NCBI GenBank assembly: GCA_965224275.1
Contig: CBDCYR010000009.1
Location: 372,001-436,000, forward strand
Source: CAUZWH01 sp965224275
GTDB taxonomy: Bacteria; Pseudomonadota; Alphaproteobacteria; SHVV01
Reading direction: 5' to 3'
Length of the DNA: 64,000 nucleotides
This document shows positions 23,955 through 32,454 of the stretch, piece by piece. Under the pieces are notes generated by a model that did not search any database, had not been told where the DNA came from, and saw nothing but the letters and a program-made list of their open reading frames with translations. A program made the position numbers and the translations under genes. Numbering within the stretch: position 1 is the first letter of the stretch; each line of letters starts with the position of its first letter.

Positions 23955-25151
23955 TTAACCGGCAAGAAAATTTCTTATTTCAGAGGTGAGGCGAGGCCAT
24001 TCTGGCTCGTTATCAAGCACAATGTGGTTGCGCCCTTCGAGAACGACGAACTGAGCGTTGGGGATAAGCGAGCCCAATGTGCGGCCCTCTTCGAAGGGTA
24101 TGCGAGCGTCGCCTCGTCGATGAATAACCAGTGTGGGTGCTTGAACTTTGGGTAGGAGTTCGAGGACATCCATTTCGTCAATCGAAACGCGGAGCCTGGC
24201 TGCGTTTTCGGGCGATGTCGTCTCGCGCTGTAGGTCGTTGAACCACTGCGCTTGTTCAGGTGATGCGTCGGGTAAGAGTTGCGAAGTGAAGATCTGACGA
24301 AACGCCGGATTGTCCTGCCCCCAGCCTTCGCGGATCAGCGTAGCGATCGCTTCTTCTTTTTGGAGATCTACCGTGGCACGCTTGCGAGCCCCTTGCGCAA
24401 AGCAGCCTACCAGCACAAGTTTTGTTACGCGGTCCGGGTATCGCACGGCATAGGACACCGCGACTGGACCGCCGTGCGACATCGCAATCAACGGGAACTG
24501 CTCCAAACCCGCCGCATCGATGACGGCTTCGAGATCAGAAACAAACGCCGCCTGGGAGAACTCTTCGACCTCCCAGTCGGACAGGCCATTGCCGCGCTCG
24601 TCGTAGCGAACCAGAGAAAAATGACTCGCGAGTTCGCGCAGCATTGGGCGGTGAACCGGACTTTCCCAATCGTACTCAAGGTGGGTCAGCCAGTTTGCTG
24701 CCTTGACAAGAGGCGGCCCGTTCCCGGCTGTTGCATAAGCAATTCGCACACCATCTGACGCGGTGCAGAAACGAATCTGCTGCGTGTTGTCTGTTTGCGC
24801 CTCGGCTTCGATTGCCTTGGGAGATTCCTCAGCGTCATCTACGGCGATATCGGCAACAAACCGAAATCCGCGACGCACGATAGTCTTAACGACATTTTGC
24901 GATTTGCCATCGTCCCCGACCGCGCGTCGCACTGCGTTGATCCGCGTATTTAGCGTGGTATCGGACACGATGCGGCCATTCCAAACGGCCTCGATCAACT
25001 CGTCTTTACTGACCACCCGGTCGCGGTTCTCAATCAGATAAACGAGAACGCTGAAGACCTGCGGTTCGATGTCGACGCTCGCGCCATCTCGCCGTAGCTC
25101 CAGGCGATCGGTATCCACAACGTATTGATCGAAATGAACCGTCATCGGCAT
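23955..25151 (-). CDS. Winged-helix DNA-binding domain fused to an alpha/beta hydrolase
   Basis: 398-residue protein with two domains. Residues about 1-105 form an OmpR/CadC-type winged helix (VDIEPQVFSVLVYLIENRDR, LIEAVWNGRIVSDTTL, VKTIVRRGFRFV). After a linker of about 25 residues comes an alpha/beta hydrolase with nucleophile Ser225 in LIAMSHGGPVAVSYAVRYPD, the oxyanion/DERG motif VRYDERGNGLSD, the acid in HRRGDARIPF and the His in EGRNHIVLD. No response-regulator receiver and no membrane segment is present. It may be a transcription factor whose hydrolase fold senses a ligand, or a DNA-tethered esterase. ATG 25151 and ATG 25145 are both possible. It is divergent from a 91-residue protein. 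Confidence 0.85.
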   Translation of the reverse strand: MPMTVHFDQYVVDTDRLELRRDGASVDIEPQVFSVLVYLIENRDRVVSKDELIEAVWNGRIVSDTTLNTRINAVRRAVGDDGKSQNVVKTIVRRGFRFVADIAVDDAEESPKAIEAEAQTDNTQQIRFCTASDGVRIAYATAGNGPPLVKAANWLTHLEYDWESPVHRPMLRELASHFSLVRYDERGNGLSDWEVEEFSQAAFVSDLEAVIDAAGLEQFPLIAMSHGGPVAVSYAVRYPDRVTKLVLVGCFAQGARKRATVDLQKEEAIATLIREGWGQDNPAFRQIFTSQLLPDASPEQAQWFNDLQRETTSPENAARLRVSIDEMDVLELLPKVQAPTLVIHRRGDARIPFEEGRTLGSLIPNAQFVVLEGRNHIVLDNEPEWPRLTSEIRNFLAG

Positions 25152-25264
25152 CAGGTCCGAAGCAAGAATCAAGCGCGCCCGAACGAAAAATCAATCTCAT
25201 CTTCAAGCGAACGTACCGCAGTCTGCCTACGCTGATCTCGTCACGCAATGATGGGAGGCAGGCA

Positions 25265-25540
25265 ATGTACGAGACTGACAAGATCAAGTTCCGCCAAGAC
25301 GGCTCGATCAACACCGGTTACTACATGAAGCTCGGTAGACAGTGCCGCAGCGAGGCAGCACACGCGGCAACTAGCGGTCTTTTCAAACGATTGGCGGTTT
25401 ATCTTGTGGCCAGGTTAGCCAGGAAGCCCGGCCTCGGTCGACTAACTCATTTTGATCGAATGGATATCGATAGATTTGTTCCAGCTAATGATACAGACAG
25501 GCAAGTTGTGAATGCCTACAAATTCCGGGGCGTGATCTAA
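25265..25540 (+). CDS. Small hypothetical protein
   Basis: 91 residues, basic, starting MYETDKIKFRQDGSINTGYY. A very good ribosome site (GGGAGGCAGGCA) precedes the ATG, which supports expression. The middle (FKRLAVYLVARLARKPG) could form an amphipathic helix. No family recognised. It is divergent from the winged-helix/hydrolase gene and may be its regulatory target. Confidence 0.6.
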   Translation: MYETDKIKFRQDGSINTGYYMKLGRQCRSEAAHAATSGLFKRLAVYLVARLARKPGLGRLTHFDRMDIDRFVPANDTDRQVVNAYKFRGVI

Positions 25541-25690
25541 GCGCCCCGAAACAGTGGTTTGCCCGAGTTGGCTCAGCCTTTTACTTTTTGACGGCCATGC
25601 TAAAAACATCAGGTTTCGGGGCCCAAGCCAACATTTCGGGTCGGATGGTCCGGTTCACCCTTAACTACGGACGTAATCTCCGGCGGCTCG

Positions 25691-25719
25691 AAGGACCGGA
25701 GTTAGCCAATTCCAGACAT
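25691..25719. repeat. Degenerate intergenic repeat, member 4
   Basis: aaggaccggagttagccaat followed by tccagacat, related to the sites at 23915 and 9752. The surrounding 25541-25808 holds no gene. Confidence 0.35.
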
Positions 25720-26171
25720 TCCCCTCACAAGCGAGCGGCTGCTAACAAAATTTGTTGTACAAGTTTAAATTGTAGGCTTTTCAAGCCAAGAACTGCCGGG
25801 AGTTAATCATGATCGGGAATGAAGAGAAAAATTTATCAATAAAGAAATCGGTGCTCACTCCGTTCTTAAATGAAATAACATATAAACGACAAGAAAAACT
25901 TCTAATATTTTCATTTATTTCTTACATAATGTTGATTTCTCCAGGACTGGCCGAACAATTAACTGGAAAAGAAATATCTAATCTTAATATAGATAGTGTT
26001 GTTGTTCTTATGATGTCAATGACCGCTTACTATTTAGTCATGTTTTGCACTAATTGTTACAACGACTGGCGAATTTTTCGTGAAGTGAAAAAAGGGCCGT
26101 TCGGGGATCTTTCCTCAACTTTAGAACGAGCAGTTACTCAGCTTGGATCCCTTAGAGTCCGACTCGAAACT

Positions 26172-27005
26172 CTATGTTTGATAACAGTACCTTGCGAGCC
26201 GCCTTGTGAGGAGTCGGATGTTGGCGACAAGAATCCATGCCTGTGCGGAGGCGATTGATTTCTCCCAATCCTTGGCCAGTCGACGGCATCGGTTGAGCCA
26301 GGCGAAGGTCCTCTCGACGACCCATCGTCTGGGCAGGAGCTCGAAGCCCTGGGCGGTGTCTGAGCGCTTGATGATCTCGAGCTTCCAGCGGCCGATGTCC
26401 TCAAGGGCGCCCTCGAGTTTCGGTCCCGCGTAGGCGGCGTCGGCGAAGAGGTGACGCAGCCGGGGGAAGCGATGACGGATCGATTTGAGGACCTCGGGCG
26501 CGCCGTCGCGGTCCTGGATATCGGCTGCGTGCACGATCAGGCCGACCAGCAGGCCGAGTGTATCGGTGACGATGTGACGCTTGCGGCCCTTGATCTTCTT
26601 GCCCGCGTCATAGCCCCGAACACCACCGCTTTCCGTGGTTTTCACGCTCTGGCTGTCGATCACCCCGGCGCTCGGGCCGGCCTCGCGTCCTTCCAGCTCC
26701 CGGGCCGCCATGACCAGGTGATGGTTGATGCTCTCCAGCAGGCCGTTGGAGCGCCAGTCGTAGAAATAGCGCTGGACCGTGGAAGGCGGAGGGAAGTCGT
26801 TCGGCAACATCGCCCACTGGCAGCCCGTCGAGGCCATGTACATGACCGCATCCATGACATGGCGCAGGTCCGTCGTCCTCGGCCGGCCGATCTTCTTGCG
26901 CGGCGGCATGAGCGGCGCGATCAACGCCCACTCTCGATCCGTCAGGTCGCTTGCGTAGCGCCCGCCACGGCGCTCATAATTCGGGCGAGTGATTTCGGTC
27001 CACAT
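26172..27005 (-). CDS. IS5-family transposase
   Basis: 277-residue DDE transposase. An N-terminal DUF4096-like domain (YASDLTDREWALIAPLMPP) is followed by catalytic Asp in AGVIDSQSVKTTESGG, Asp in RHLFADAAYAGPKLEG and Glu in RRWVVERTFAWLNRCRRL. Start 27005 has a near-consensus AGGAGG. The stop codon TAG is made by the target CTA (26172-26174), not by the element itself. Both halves of a split-frame IS427 transposase are here in one continuous frame. Confidence 0.93.
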   Translation of the reverse strand: MWTEITRPNYERRGGRYASDLTDREWALIAPLMPPRKKIGRPRTTDLRHVMDAVMYMASTGCQWAMLPNDFPPPSTVQRYFYDWRSNGLLESINHHLVMAARELEGREAGPSAGVIDSQSVKTTESGGVRGYDAGKKIKGRKRHIVTDTLGLLVGLIVHAADIQDRDGAPEVLKSIRHRFPRLRHLFADAAYAGPKLEGALEDIGRWKLEIIKRSDTAQGFELLPRRWVVERTFAWLNRCRRLAKDWEKSIASAQAWILVANIRLLTRRLARYCYQT

Positions 27006-27067
27006 GTTGTGCCTCCTCGTTTGCTTTGACACAACCGAGTAAGCCACAACCGACTGAAATCACTCAA
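26175..27067 (-). mobile_element. IS5-family (IS427-like) insertion sequence
   Basis: About 893-bp element flanked by CTA at 26172-26174 and 27068-27070. The ends share an imperfect inverted pattern (TGAT-CAGT-TTG). The interrupted gene rejoins in frame when the element and one CTA are removed. The element is high-GC, in contrast to the AT-rich host gene, so it arrived separately. Confidence 0.85.
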
Positions 27068-27523
27068 CTAGTTTCGGGTTGGCCTCTTAAGGAACCGCCC
27101 TTCCCTCATGGTATCAATGCTAAACTTGTCGAAACCAGCGAGCAACGTATGCAGGCGGCAGATAAGACGATCGCTGACGTTGAGGCCGTCGTTAAGGCAA
27201 TGGAAGGACGAGACGAACAAGAAATCGAAGCTGCAAAAGAAAGATTTCTTGAGCGAAAACAAGAGAGAGTCGAATACTCGAACGAAGTAAAGCAGAAGTC
27301 CAGGGAAGCCATATCCGAAGGAACGGAGGACTTGGCAGAGTGGTGGTCTAAAACGACAGCAACGACTGAAACGGCATTAGAGGCGCTCGGTCGTATCGCA
27401 GAGGGCGCCGCGGTGATTAACACTTATAGAACCACATCGAGTATTTTGATTGGCGTCGAAGTTGTCTTTCATGTTTTGTTTGGGGCAGGAGCTCTGTTCG
27501 CGTGTGTTTGGTTCCTTCTATGA

Positions 27524-27691
27524 CAGTTCTTTCTACAACTGAACCTGTGTTTAAAGTCGCGTTTGGGTGGTCAGCTCAGGACATTCCAGTCGGACGCGCA
27601 GTACCACGAGTTCAGTGTGGTTTCAGCATAGCATACGACCCACACAAGCACATCGGGCTAGCCATATTGGCGGGCTAGACGTCGACGTCGT
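27524..27691. other. Intergenic region, no gene seen
   Basis: Sequence between the interrupted membrane gene and the pentapeptide gene. No ORF, hairpin or repeat was found. Confidence 0.4.
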
Positions 27692-28666
27692 TCATTCGAG
27701 CAGCGTACCAAAGTAGGTCGCCCCCCACAGCGCGATGAGTAACAGACTTAAGATTGATTGGATGCCCGATATTGTCCTGGTCCACCCGTATGCCCGGAAC
27801 TCATCCTCATTGGGGGATAGTCGCGCGATCCACTTGGCGAGATTGATATCTCTCCAACCGAAATAGAACGCGCACATAACGCTGAAATACAAAGCTATTC
27901 CAAACCCCCGCATACTTGGTCCGATGATGACAGCCTTGCCTCCCCCAGCCGGCAAGCGCCGTATGCCTCCAATGAGGGTGCAACGCGCAACAGCGCATAT
28001 CACAATCGAGTACAGAATCCAGAAAACTCCAATCAATCCGCACAAAATGAGGAGTGGACGAAACGGCTGAAGGCCCCATTCCGTAGGGAGGCCAAACACG
28101 GCGTAACCAATAAATCGGATCGGTTGAGAGCTCTGGGAATACTTAGTGAACATTATCGCGTGCGTAACTTCTCGTTCCTCCGACTTCATACCCGCAGAGC
28201 GCAGACTTGAGCGCAACTTGTACAACGCACTTGGGCAACACCGATAAGTCAATGTCTTTAGATTATTGACCTCAACGAAAGCTCTGGCATTCGGCAGGCT
28301 CGTGGGTTCGAACCTCGCGTTGCGCATGTTCGTTCTGAGGATATGAGCACCCTCAAGCTCTGCTCGTTGCAAGTTAGTCTCAATCAGACTTGCGCCATCC
28401 AGATCAGCGTTCCTAAGGATCGTGCCAACCAACACGGCTGAGTCCAACTTCGCTCCCGCCAAATTCGCATCCGTCAAATCAGCTTTGTAAAGATTCGCCC
28501 CGCGAAGATCCGCGTCTTTCAGGTCTACACCAGACAAGATCGCCATTCGCAAACATGCGCCCCTTAGGTTGATTTTTTTTCGCCCCTTAAGTCGAGGAGG
28601 CTTACGAGATTTTTCGTATGAAGCGTCTGTTTTTCGAAGGAGATCGGGCCATCGATTTCGCGGCAA
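27692..28666 (-). CDS. Pentapeptide-repeat protein with two-TM channel-like C-terminus (main frame)
   Basis: 324-codon frame. Residues about 34-125 are pentapeptide repeats (INLRGACL, then DLKDADLRGANLYKADLTDA), which fold as a right-handed quadrilateral helix. After a linker come hydrophobic segments near 205-235, 255-270 and 295-320. The layout ALYFSVMCAFYFGWRDINLA, then TRTISGIQSILSLLLIALWG resembles the pore helix, filter and inner helix of two-TM K+-channel-like domains often attached to pentapeptide repeats. Here the TxGYGD filter reads FGWRD, so ion selectivity is probably lost or changed. The frame starts inside a longer coding region whose 5' part lies in other frames (28564-28997). 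Met at 28666 has no ribosome site. Confidence 0.65.
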   Translation of the reverse strand: MPRNRWPDLLRKTDASYEKSRKPPRLKGRKKINLRGACLRMAILSGVDLKDADLRGANLYKADLTDANLAGAKLDSAVLVGTILRNADLDGASLIETNLQRAELEGAHILRTNMRNARFEPTSLPNARAFVEVNNLKTLTYRCCPSALYKLRSSLRSAGMKSEEREVTHAIMFTKYSQSSQPIRFIGYAVFGLPTEWGLQPFRPLLILCGLIGVFWILYSIVICAVARCTLIGGIRRLPAGGGKAVIIGPSMRGFGIALYFSVMCAFYFGWRDINLAKWIARLSPNEDEFRAYGWTRTISGIQSILSLLLIALWGATYFGTLLE

Positions 28667-28997
28667 CAGCGGTACTTTGCGCCCGCTCTAGCTTCTTCGG
28701 CTTTCTGTTTCTTTCGAGACCAAGAAGGATACCGATCGCCTTCGAATCCTTTCTTGGAGAGCCATTCGACGTGTTTGGCGTAAAACTCTTCGAATTCTTC
28801 TGGTCTTTCAGCCTGGTGGCATGTGTCAGGTTCAGCGACTTCTGCCCGGCCCACATCCCCGCGTGAGCAGCAAAGACAGCCACCATTACCCATAAATTGC
28901 GACCCACCATTAGCAAAATGTGATCCAACGAAATGGACACTCCAAGGTGCATGCCGCGAAGATCTCGGTTAGTCGGCGCTCGTCTTTTTTCTGTCAT
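28564..28997 (-). pseudogene. 5' part of the pentapeptide/channel-like gene, out of frame
   Basis: Two minus-strand frames precede the pentapeptide frame. Frame 1 starts at 28997 (MTEKRRAPTNRDLRGMHLGV) with a membrane segment (LWVMVAVFAAHAGMWAG) and looks coding to about 28810. From there the protein-like signal moves to another frame (RPEEFEEFYAKHVEWLSKKG to NLVSLLDLRGEKK), ending at 28564. That frame passes into the pentapeptide frame at a run of eight A residues on the coding strand (28573-28580), where EKK could become KKINLRGACL. One indel and one slip at A8 would give a single protein. Either the gene is decaying, the assembly has two errors, or A8 slippage is used. Confidence 0.5.
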
Positions 28998-30012
28998 GCC
29001 TTCCCCAAGAGGCGGGAGAAGTCTAGTGGAACGCTTTTCTCTCTTCCACCTTGCCAATCTAGGCGCACGGGCTGAACAAGCCGGGTCGGTAGGCGCTGAC
29101 CAAACGTCAACTTCGGGTCTTGGGCGTGTAAAAACGTTCGCCGGATTAGCGATGCGGTGAGGGTTAGCGGTGCTGTTCGGGCCTCGTCCCTTTTTTCGGT
29201 TTTAGCTTGTCGTAGGGGCGGATTAGGCTGTTTCACCGCCACGACTGGATCTCGCGAGGGCGTCGCGGCGGTAGCGGGCCCTTACACTATGCCCGCATAG
29301 CTGCCATCAGGGGTCCGGCGCCGAGAACGTTCATGACTCGCGTCAGATTGTAAGCGAGTACGTGCAGCGCCATTTCGGTTCTGACCCGCGGCAGCGTCTT
29401 CACCAGGAAGTGGGTGGCACCCATTCGGGCTTTGATGGTGCCGAAGGGGTGTTCGACCGTTTCGCGCCGCTGGCGCATCTTTTCCGGATGCGCGTCGAGC
29501 CGGTGCTGGACCTCTTCCAGAACGTGCTCATGCTCCCAGCGGGTAATTCGGCGCTCTTTGGCGGTGGTGCACTGAGCCTTAATGGCGCAGTTCTGGCAGA
29601 CATTGGTCCAGTAGCGACGTAGGGACAGCCCGTGCTCCTCTCTGGTGAAGCGGTAGACCAAGCGCTCGCCGGCTGGACAGACGTACACGTCCTCATCCTT
29701 CACATAGCGGAAGTCCTGCTTGCCGAACTTCCCTTTGGCTTTGATGCCCGAGGTTAGCGGTTTGGGGAGCGTGACTGTGATGCCGGCCTGATCACATGCC
29801 AGGATCTGATTGCTACTGAAGTAGCCGCGATCGGCGACCACCTCGAGTTTATCGACGTTCAGTGCGGCCTTGGTCTGCTCCGCCATGGGAGAGAGTTGCG
29901 CTCTGTCATTGCCAACGTTGGTCACCTTGTGTGTGACGATCAGGTGGTTCGACGTATCGACCGCGGCCTGCACGTTATAGCCAACCACACCGGAACCGCG
30001 ACCGCTGGTAGC

Positions 30013-31406
30013 GGTTGTGTCTCGAAAGTGGTGGAAATTGGTTTTGGCGCCTCTCCGAGCGGGTTGAGTTTTGCGGCGGTCAGGCCGCGCGGTCGAGGGT
30101 TTCGTCGGCGATTAGCTGATCGAGGGTTTCCCATCCATCGACTTTGCGCATCTGGATTTGGCCGGAAGCGAGGAGCGCCCAGAGGAGCATCGGCACTGTT
30201 TCGGGACACGGCAGCACGGTCTGTGTTTTGATCCGGCGCTTGAACTCCTCGTTGAGACGCTCAATGGCGTTGGTCGTTCGGGCTGATTTCCATTGGCTCT
30301 TGGACAGGCGCGTGAAGGTAAAGAGCTTGTCGCCCGCTTCTGCGAGGCTGTCCGCGACGGCCCTGCATTTCAGCCGCCACTTGCGGACAAACGCCTTGCG
30401 GCGGGTTTCCACCTCGGAGGCAGTGTCGGCATAGATCATATCGCGGTAATCTTCGCTCAGCTCGTCATGCATGTGTTTGGGAGCATGACCCAGAAGGTTG
30501 CGGTGCTTGTGCACGGTGCAGCGTTGAACGGGAAGGTCATCGCCCCAAAGCGCCGACAGAGCCGCCTCCAGTCCCGGCGCGCCATCGACGATGACAAACC
30601 CGGGCCGTTTCAGTCCACGCGCATCAAGGTCGTCGAGGAACTGGCGCCACGCCGCCTGGCTTTCTCCGCCCATATTCCCGATCGAAAGCAAGACCTTCTG
30701 GCCATCCCGGCGCACCCCTATAGCCGCGAGAACCGAGATGTTGGTGGCCTTGCGATCCAGTCGGGTCTTGATCACAGTGCCGTCAAGGATCAGCCGAACG
30801 ATATCCTCATCCGCGAGGCCACGGCTGCACCAGGCGTCCCAATCGACCTTCACCTTGCGCCACGCCCGGCTCACAACGTCCTTGCTCACAGCACCCCCGA
30901 AGAGCCCGAACAGCGCGCGTTTCACCCGCCGCGTGTTGGTTCCGGACAGATACACCGAAGCGATCAGCGCCTCGGCCTTTCTGGTCAGCCGCTGGTAGCG
31001 CGGCAGCGCCCGCGAACGCCATTCCGACGCCCGACCGTCTTCCTCAACGATCCGCGCACGCGGCACGCTCACCCTCTCGGTCCCGAATGTCCCCGTCAGT
31101 TGCCGCTCCCGGTGCCCGTTCCGATACCCTTGCCGAAGCGCGTCCTCTCGACCGTATCGGCAGCGCCCGAGAAACTGCGCAAGTTCCTCCTCAAAAACGG
31201 CCTCGATCGTGGATCTGATGTTCTCCCGCAGCCGGTCCTCGAGCGGATCATAGCCGGCGTCATTGGCCAGTAGCGAAAGCGCAGAAGTCTCGGTAGTGTT
31301 CTTCATGGCGTGATCTCCTTGGCGGTGCTAGCCGCCGGTTGGGTGGTTGTCTTGTCACCCGGAGATTACGCCATCCTCAAATTTCCACCACTTTCGAGAC
31401 ACAGCC
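30013..31406 (-). mobile_element. IS256-family element, copy 2 (nested in IS1182)
   Basis: 1394 bp, same ends as copy 1 in inverted orientation. It is flanked by the 9-bp direct repeat gctggtagc (30004-30012 and 31407-31415). Copy 1 has a different duplication (agagttgg), so both arose by separate transposition and not as one composite transposon. Confidence 0.93.
30080..31306 (-). CDS. IS256-family transposase (copy 2)
   Basis: 408 residues, intact, with the same D-D-E residues as the copy at 18164. The only amino-acid difference noted is Ser for Cys in LLASGQIQ. A silent difference is visible near the PRARIVEEDGRAS segment. Such near-identity implies very recent duplication. Confidence 0.96.
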   Translation of the reverse strand: MKNTTETSALSLLANDAGYDPLEDRLRENIRSTIEAVFEEELAQFLGRCRYGREDALRQGYRNGHRERQLTGTFGTERVSVPRARIVEEDGRASEWRSRALPRYQRLTRKAEALIASVYLSGTNTRRVKRALFGLFGGAVSKDVVSRAWRKVKVDWDAWCSRGLADEDIVRLILDGTVIKTRLDRKATNISVLAAIGVRRDGQKVLLSIGNMGGESQAAWRQFLDDLDARGLKRPGFVIVDGAPGLEAALSALWGDDLPVQRCTVHKHRNLLGHAPKHMHDELSEDYRDMIYADTASEVETRRKAFVRKWRLKCRAVADSLAEAGDKLFTFTRLSKSQWKSARTTNAIERLNEEFKRRIKTQTVLPCPETVPMLLWALLASGQIQMRKVDGWETLDQLIADETLDRAA

Positions 31407-32183
31407 GCTGGTAGCCATGGAGCGAGCGTCGGGATCGGTCAAGGAGATCTGATGATCGGGTGTCGCGCGCATACGGGCGTCGAGGGCCGTAAGCCGTTGC
31501 ATCTCCAGATGAAGACGCGCGATCTTCTCTTTCAGTCGGGTTACTTTCATCGCAAGCGCTTCCGACGGCTCCTGGCGGTCGGCGCTGTCGAGCTGATGGA
31601 GATAGCGCGACACGCTCTCTTCGATCTGCGCCTTGCGCCGATCCATCTTGGCGCGGGTGAAGTTCCGGTCGCGGTTGTTGACCGCTTTGAACTTGCTACC
31701 GTCAATCGCAACGCTGGCCGTTGTCAGTAGACCGATCCTCCGGCAAAGCTCGACGAACCGGGCACAGACTTTGCCGATGGCAGCGCCGTTGTCCTTGCGG
31801 AAGTCAGCGATCGTCTTGTGATCCGGCACCAGGCGGCCGGTCAGCCACATGACCTCCACATTGCGCCCGGCTTCGCGTTCGAGACGCCGGCTCGATTGAA
31901 CCCGATTAAGATAACCGTAGATGTACAGCTTCAACAGAACCGATGGGTGATAGGACGGACGGCCCGTGGCCGCTGGATCGATACCGCCAAAACCAAGCCC
32001 ACCCAGATCCAGTTCCTCGACAAAGACATCGATCACCCGAACCGGGTTGCCTTCGTCGATCCAGTCCTCAAGACACTCGGGGAACAGCGTCGACTGACCC
32101 CGGTCCACACCCGCAACGAAACGCTTCATCAAATACTCCCGCCAAACGACGGGAGAATCATAACAACACCAACGTTTTTACAC

Positions 32184-32454
32184 AGGCTGGGTCAGAATCT
32201 GCCCAAATGGCTACTCGTCTAATACGTGCGTTCATGCACCGAATCGAGACGTAATCCACTAGAAAGCCGACATCCAAGAGCGGGAGCAACGAACCGCTGC
32301 CAACTCATCAAAGCCGATAGCCCCAATCTCTGGTGTTGGGTAATGCTGGGCTAGTTCGGTGAACAATCACCAAAAGTGTCACATAATTCCACTACCACAA
32401 GCCCCGCCCCGGCGGGAAGGCGGCGGTGAGGGGTTGTCTGGGCGACTACCCGCG
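32184..32454. other. Intergenic region, no gene seen
   Basis: Moderately AT-rich sequence between the IS1182 end and the nicotinate phosphoribosyltransferase stop. A GC-rich patch (ccccgccccggcggg, near 32402) followed by ggcggtgagggg resembles a fragment of the family-B palindromic repeat. Confidence 0.4.

Larger units (their letters stand above)
25809..27523 (+). pseudogene. AT-rich membrane/coiled-coil protein gene split by IS5
   Basis: The 5' part (25809-26174) encodes 122 residues: a lysine-rich start, membrane segments at about 32-50 and 65-82, and a cytosolic NDWRIFREVKKGPFGDL. The 3' part (27071-27523) encodes 150 residues: a highly charged coiled coil (EQRMQAADKTIADVEAVVKA, then QEIEAAKERFLERKQER) and a last hydrophobic segment (LIGVEVVFHVLFGAGALFAC). 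Removing the IS5 and one CTA restores one frame (RLETL joined to VSGWPLKEPP), giving about 272 residues. The DNA is clearly AT-rich against its surroundings, a sign of foreign origin. No family recognised. The topology, membrane-coiled coil-membrane, is all that can be said. Confidence 0.75.
29287..32132 (-). pseudogene. IS1182-family transposase split by IS256
   Basis: The N-terminal part (32132-31407, 242 codons) runs MMKRFVAGVDRGQSTLFPEC through PSYHPSVLLKLYIYGYLNRV and SVAIDGSKFKAVNN to LTDPDARSMATS. The C-terminal part (30003-29287) runs GRGSGVVGYNVQAAVDTSNH, VVADRGYFSSNQI, a CPAGERLVYR zinc-like region and RETVEHPFGTIKARMGATHF. Removing the IS256 and one copy of gctggtagc rejoins MATS with GRGSGVVGYNV in frame, restoring the family motif and a 480-residue DDE transposase. 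It is inactive as it stands. Confidence 0.92.
29126..32183 (-). mobile_element. IS1182-family element interrupted by IS256
   Basis: Inverted termini gtgtaaaaacgtt (29126-29138) and its complement (32171-32183) bound a 3058-bp interval. Without the nested IS256 and its 9-bp duplication the element is about 1655 bp, normal for IS1182. The 29058-29125 stretch next to it holds no gene. A clear target duplication was not found. Confidence 0.85.

Noticed and set aside
18064..31406. Composite transposon made of the two IS256 copies
   Set aside because: Each copy has its own, different target duplication (agagttgg and gctggtagc), and the second is inside an IS1182, so they inserted independently.
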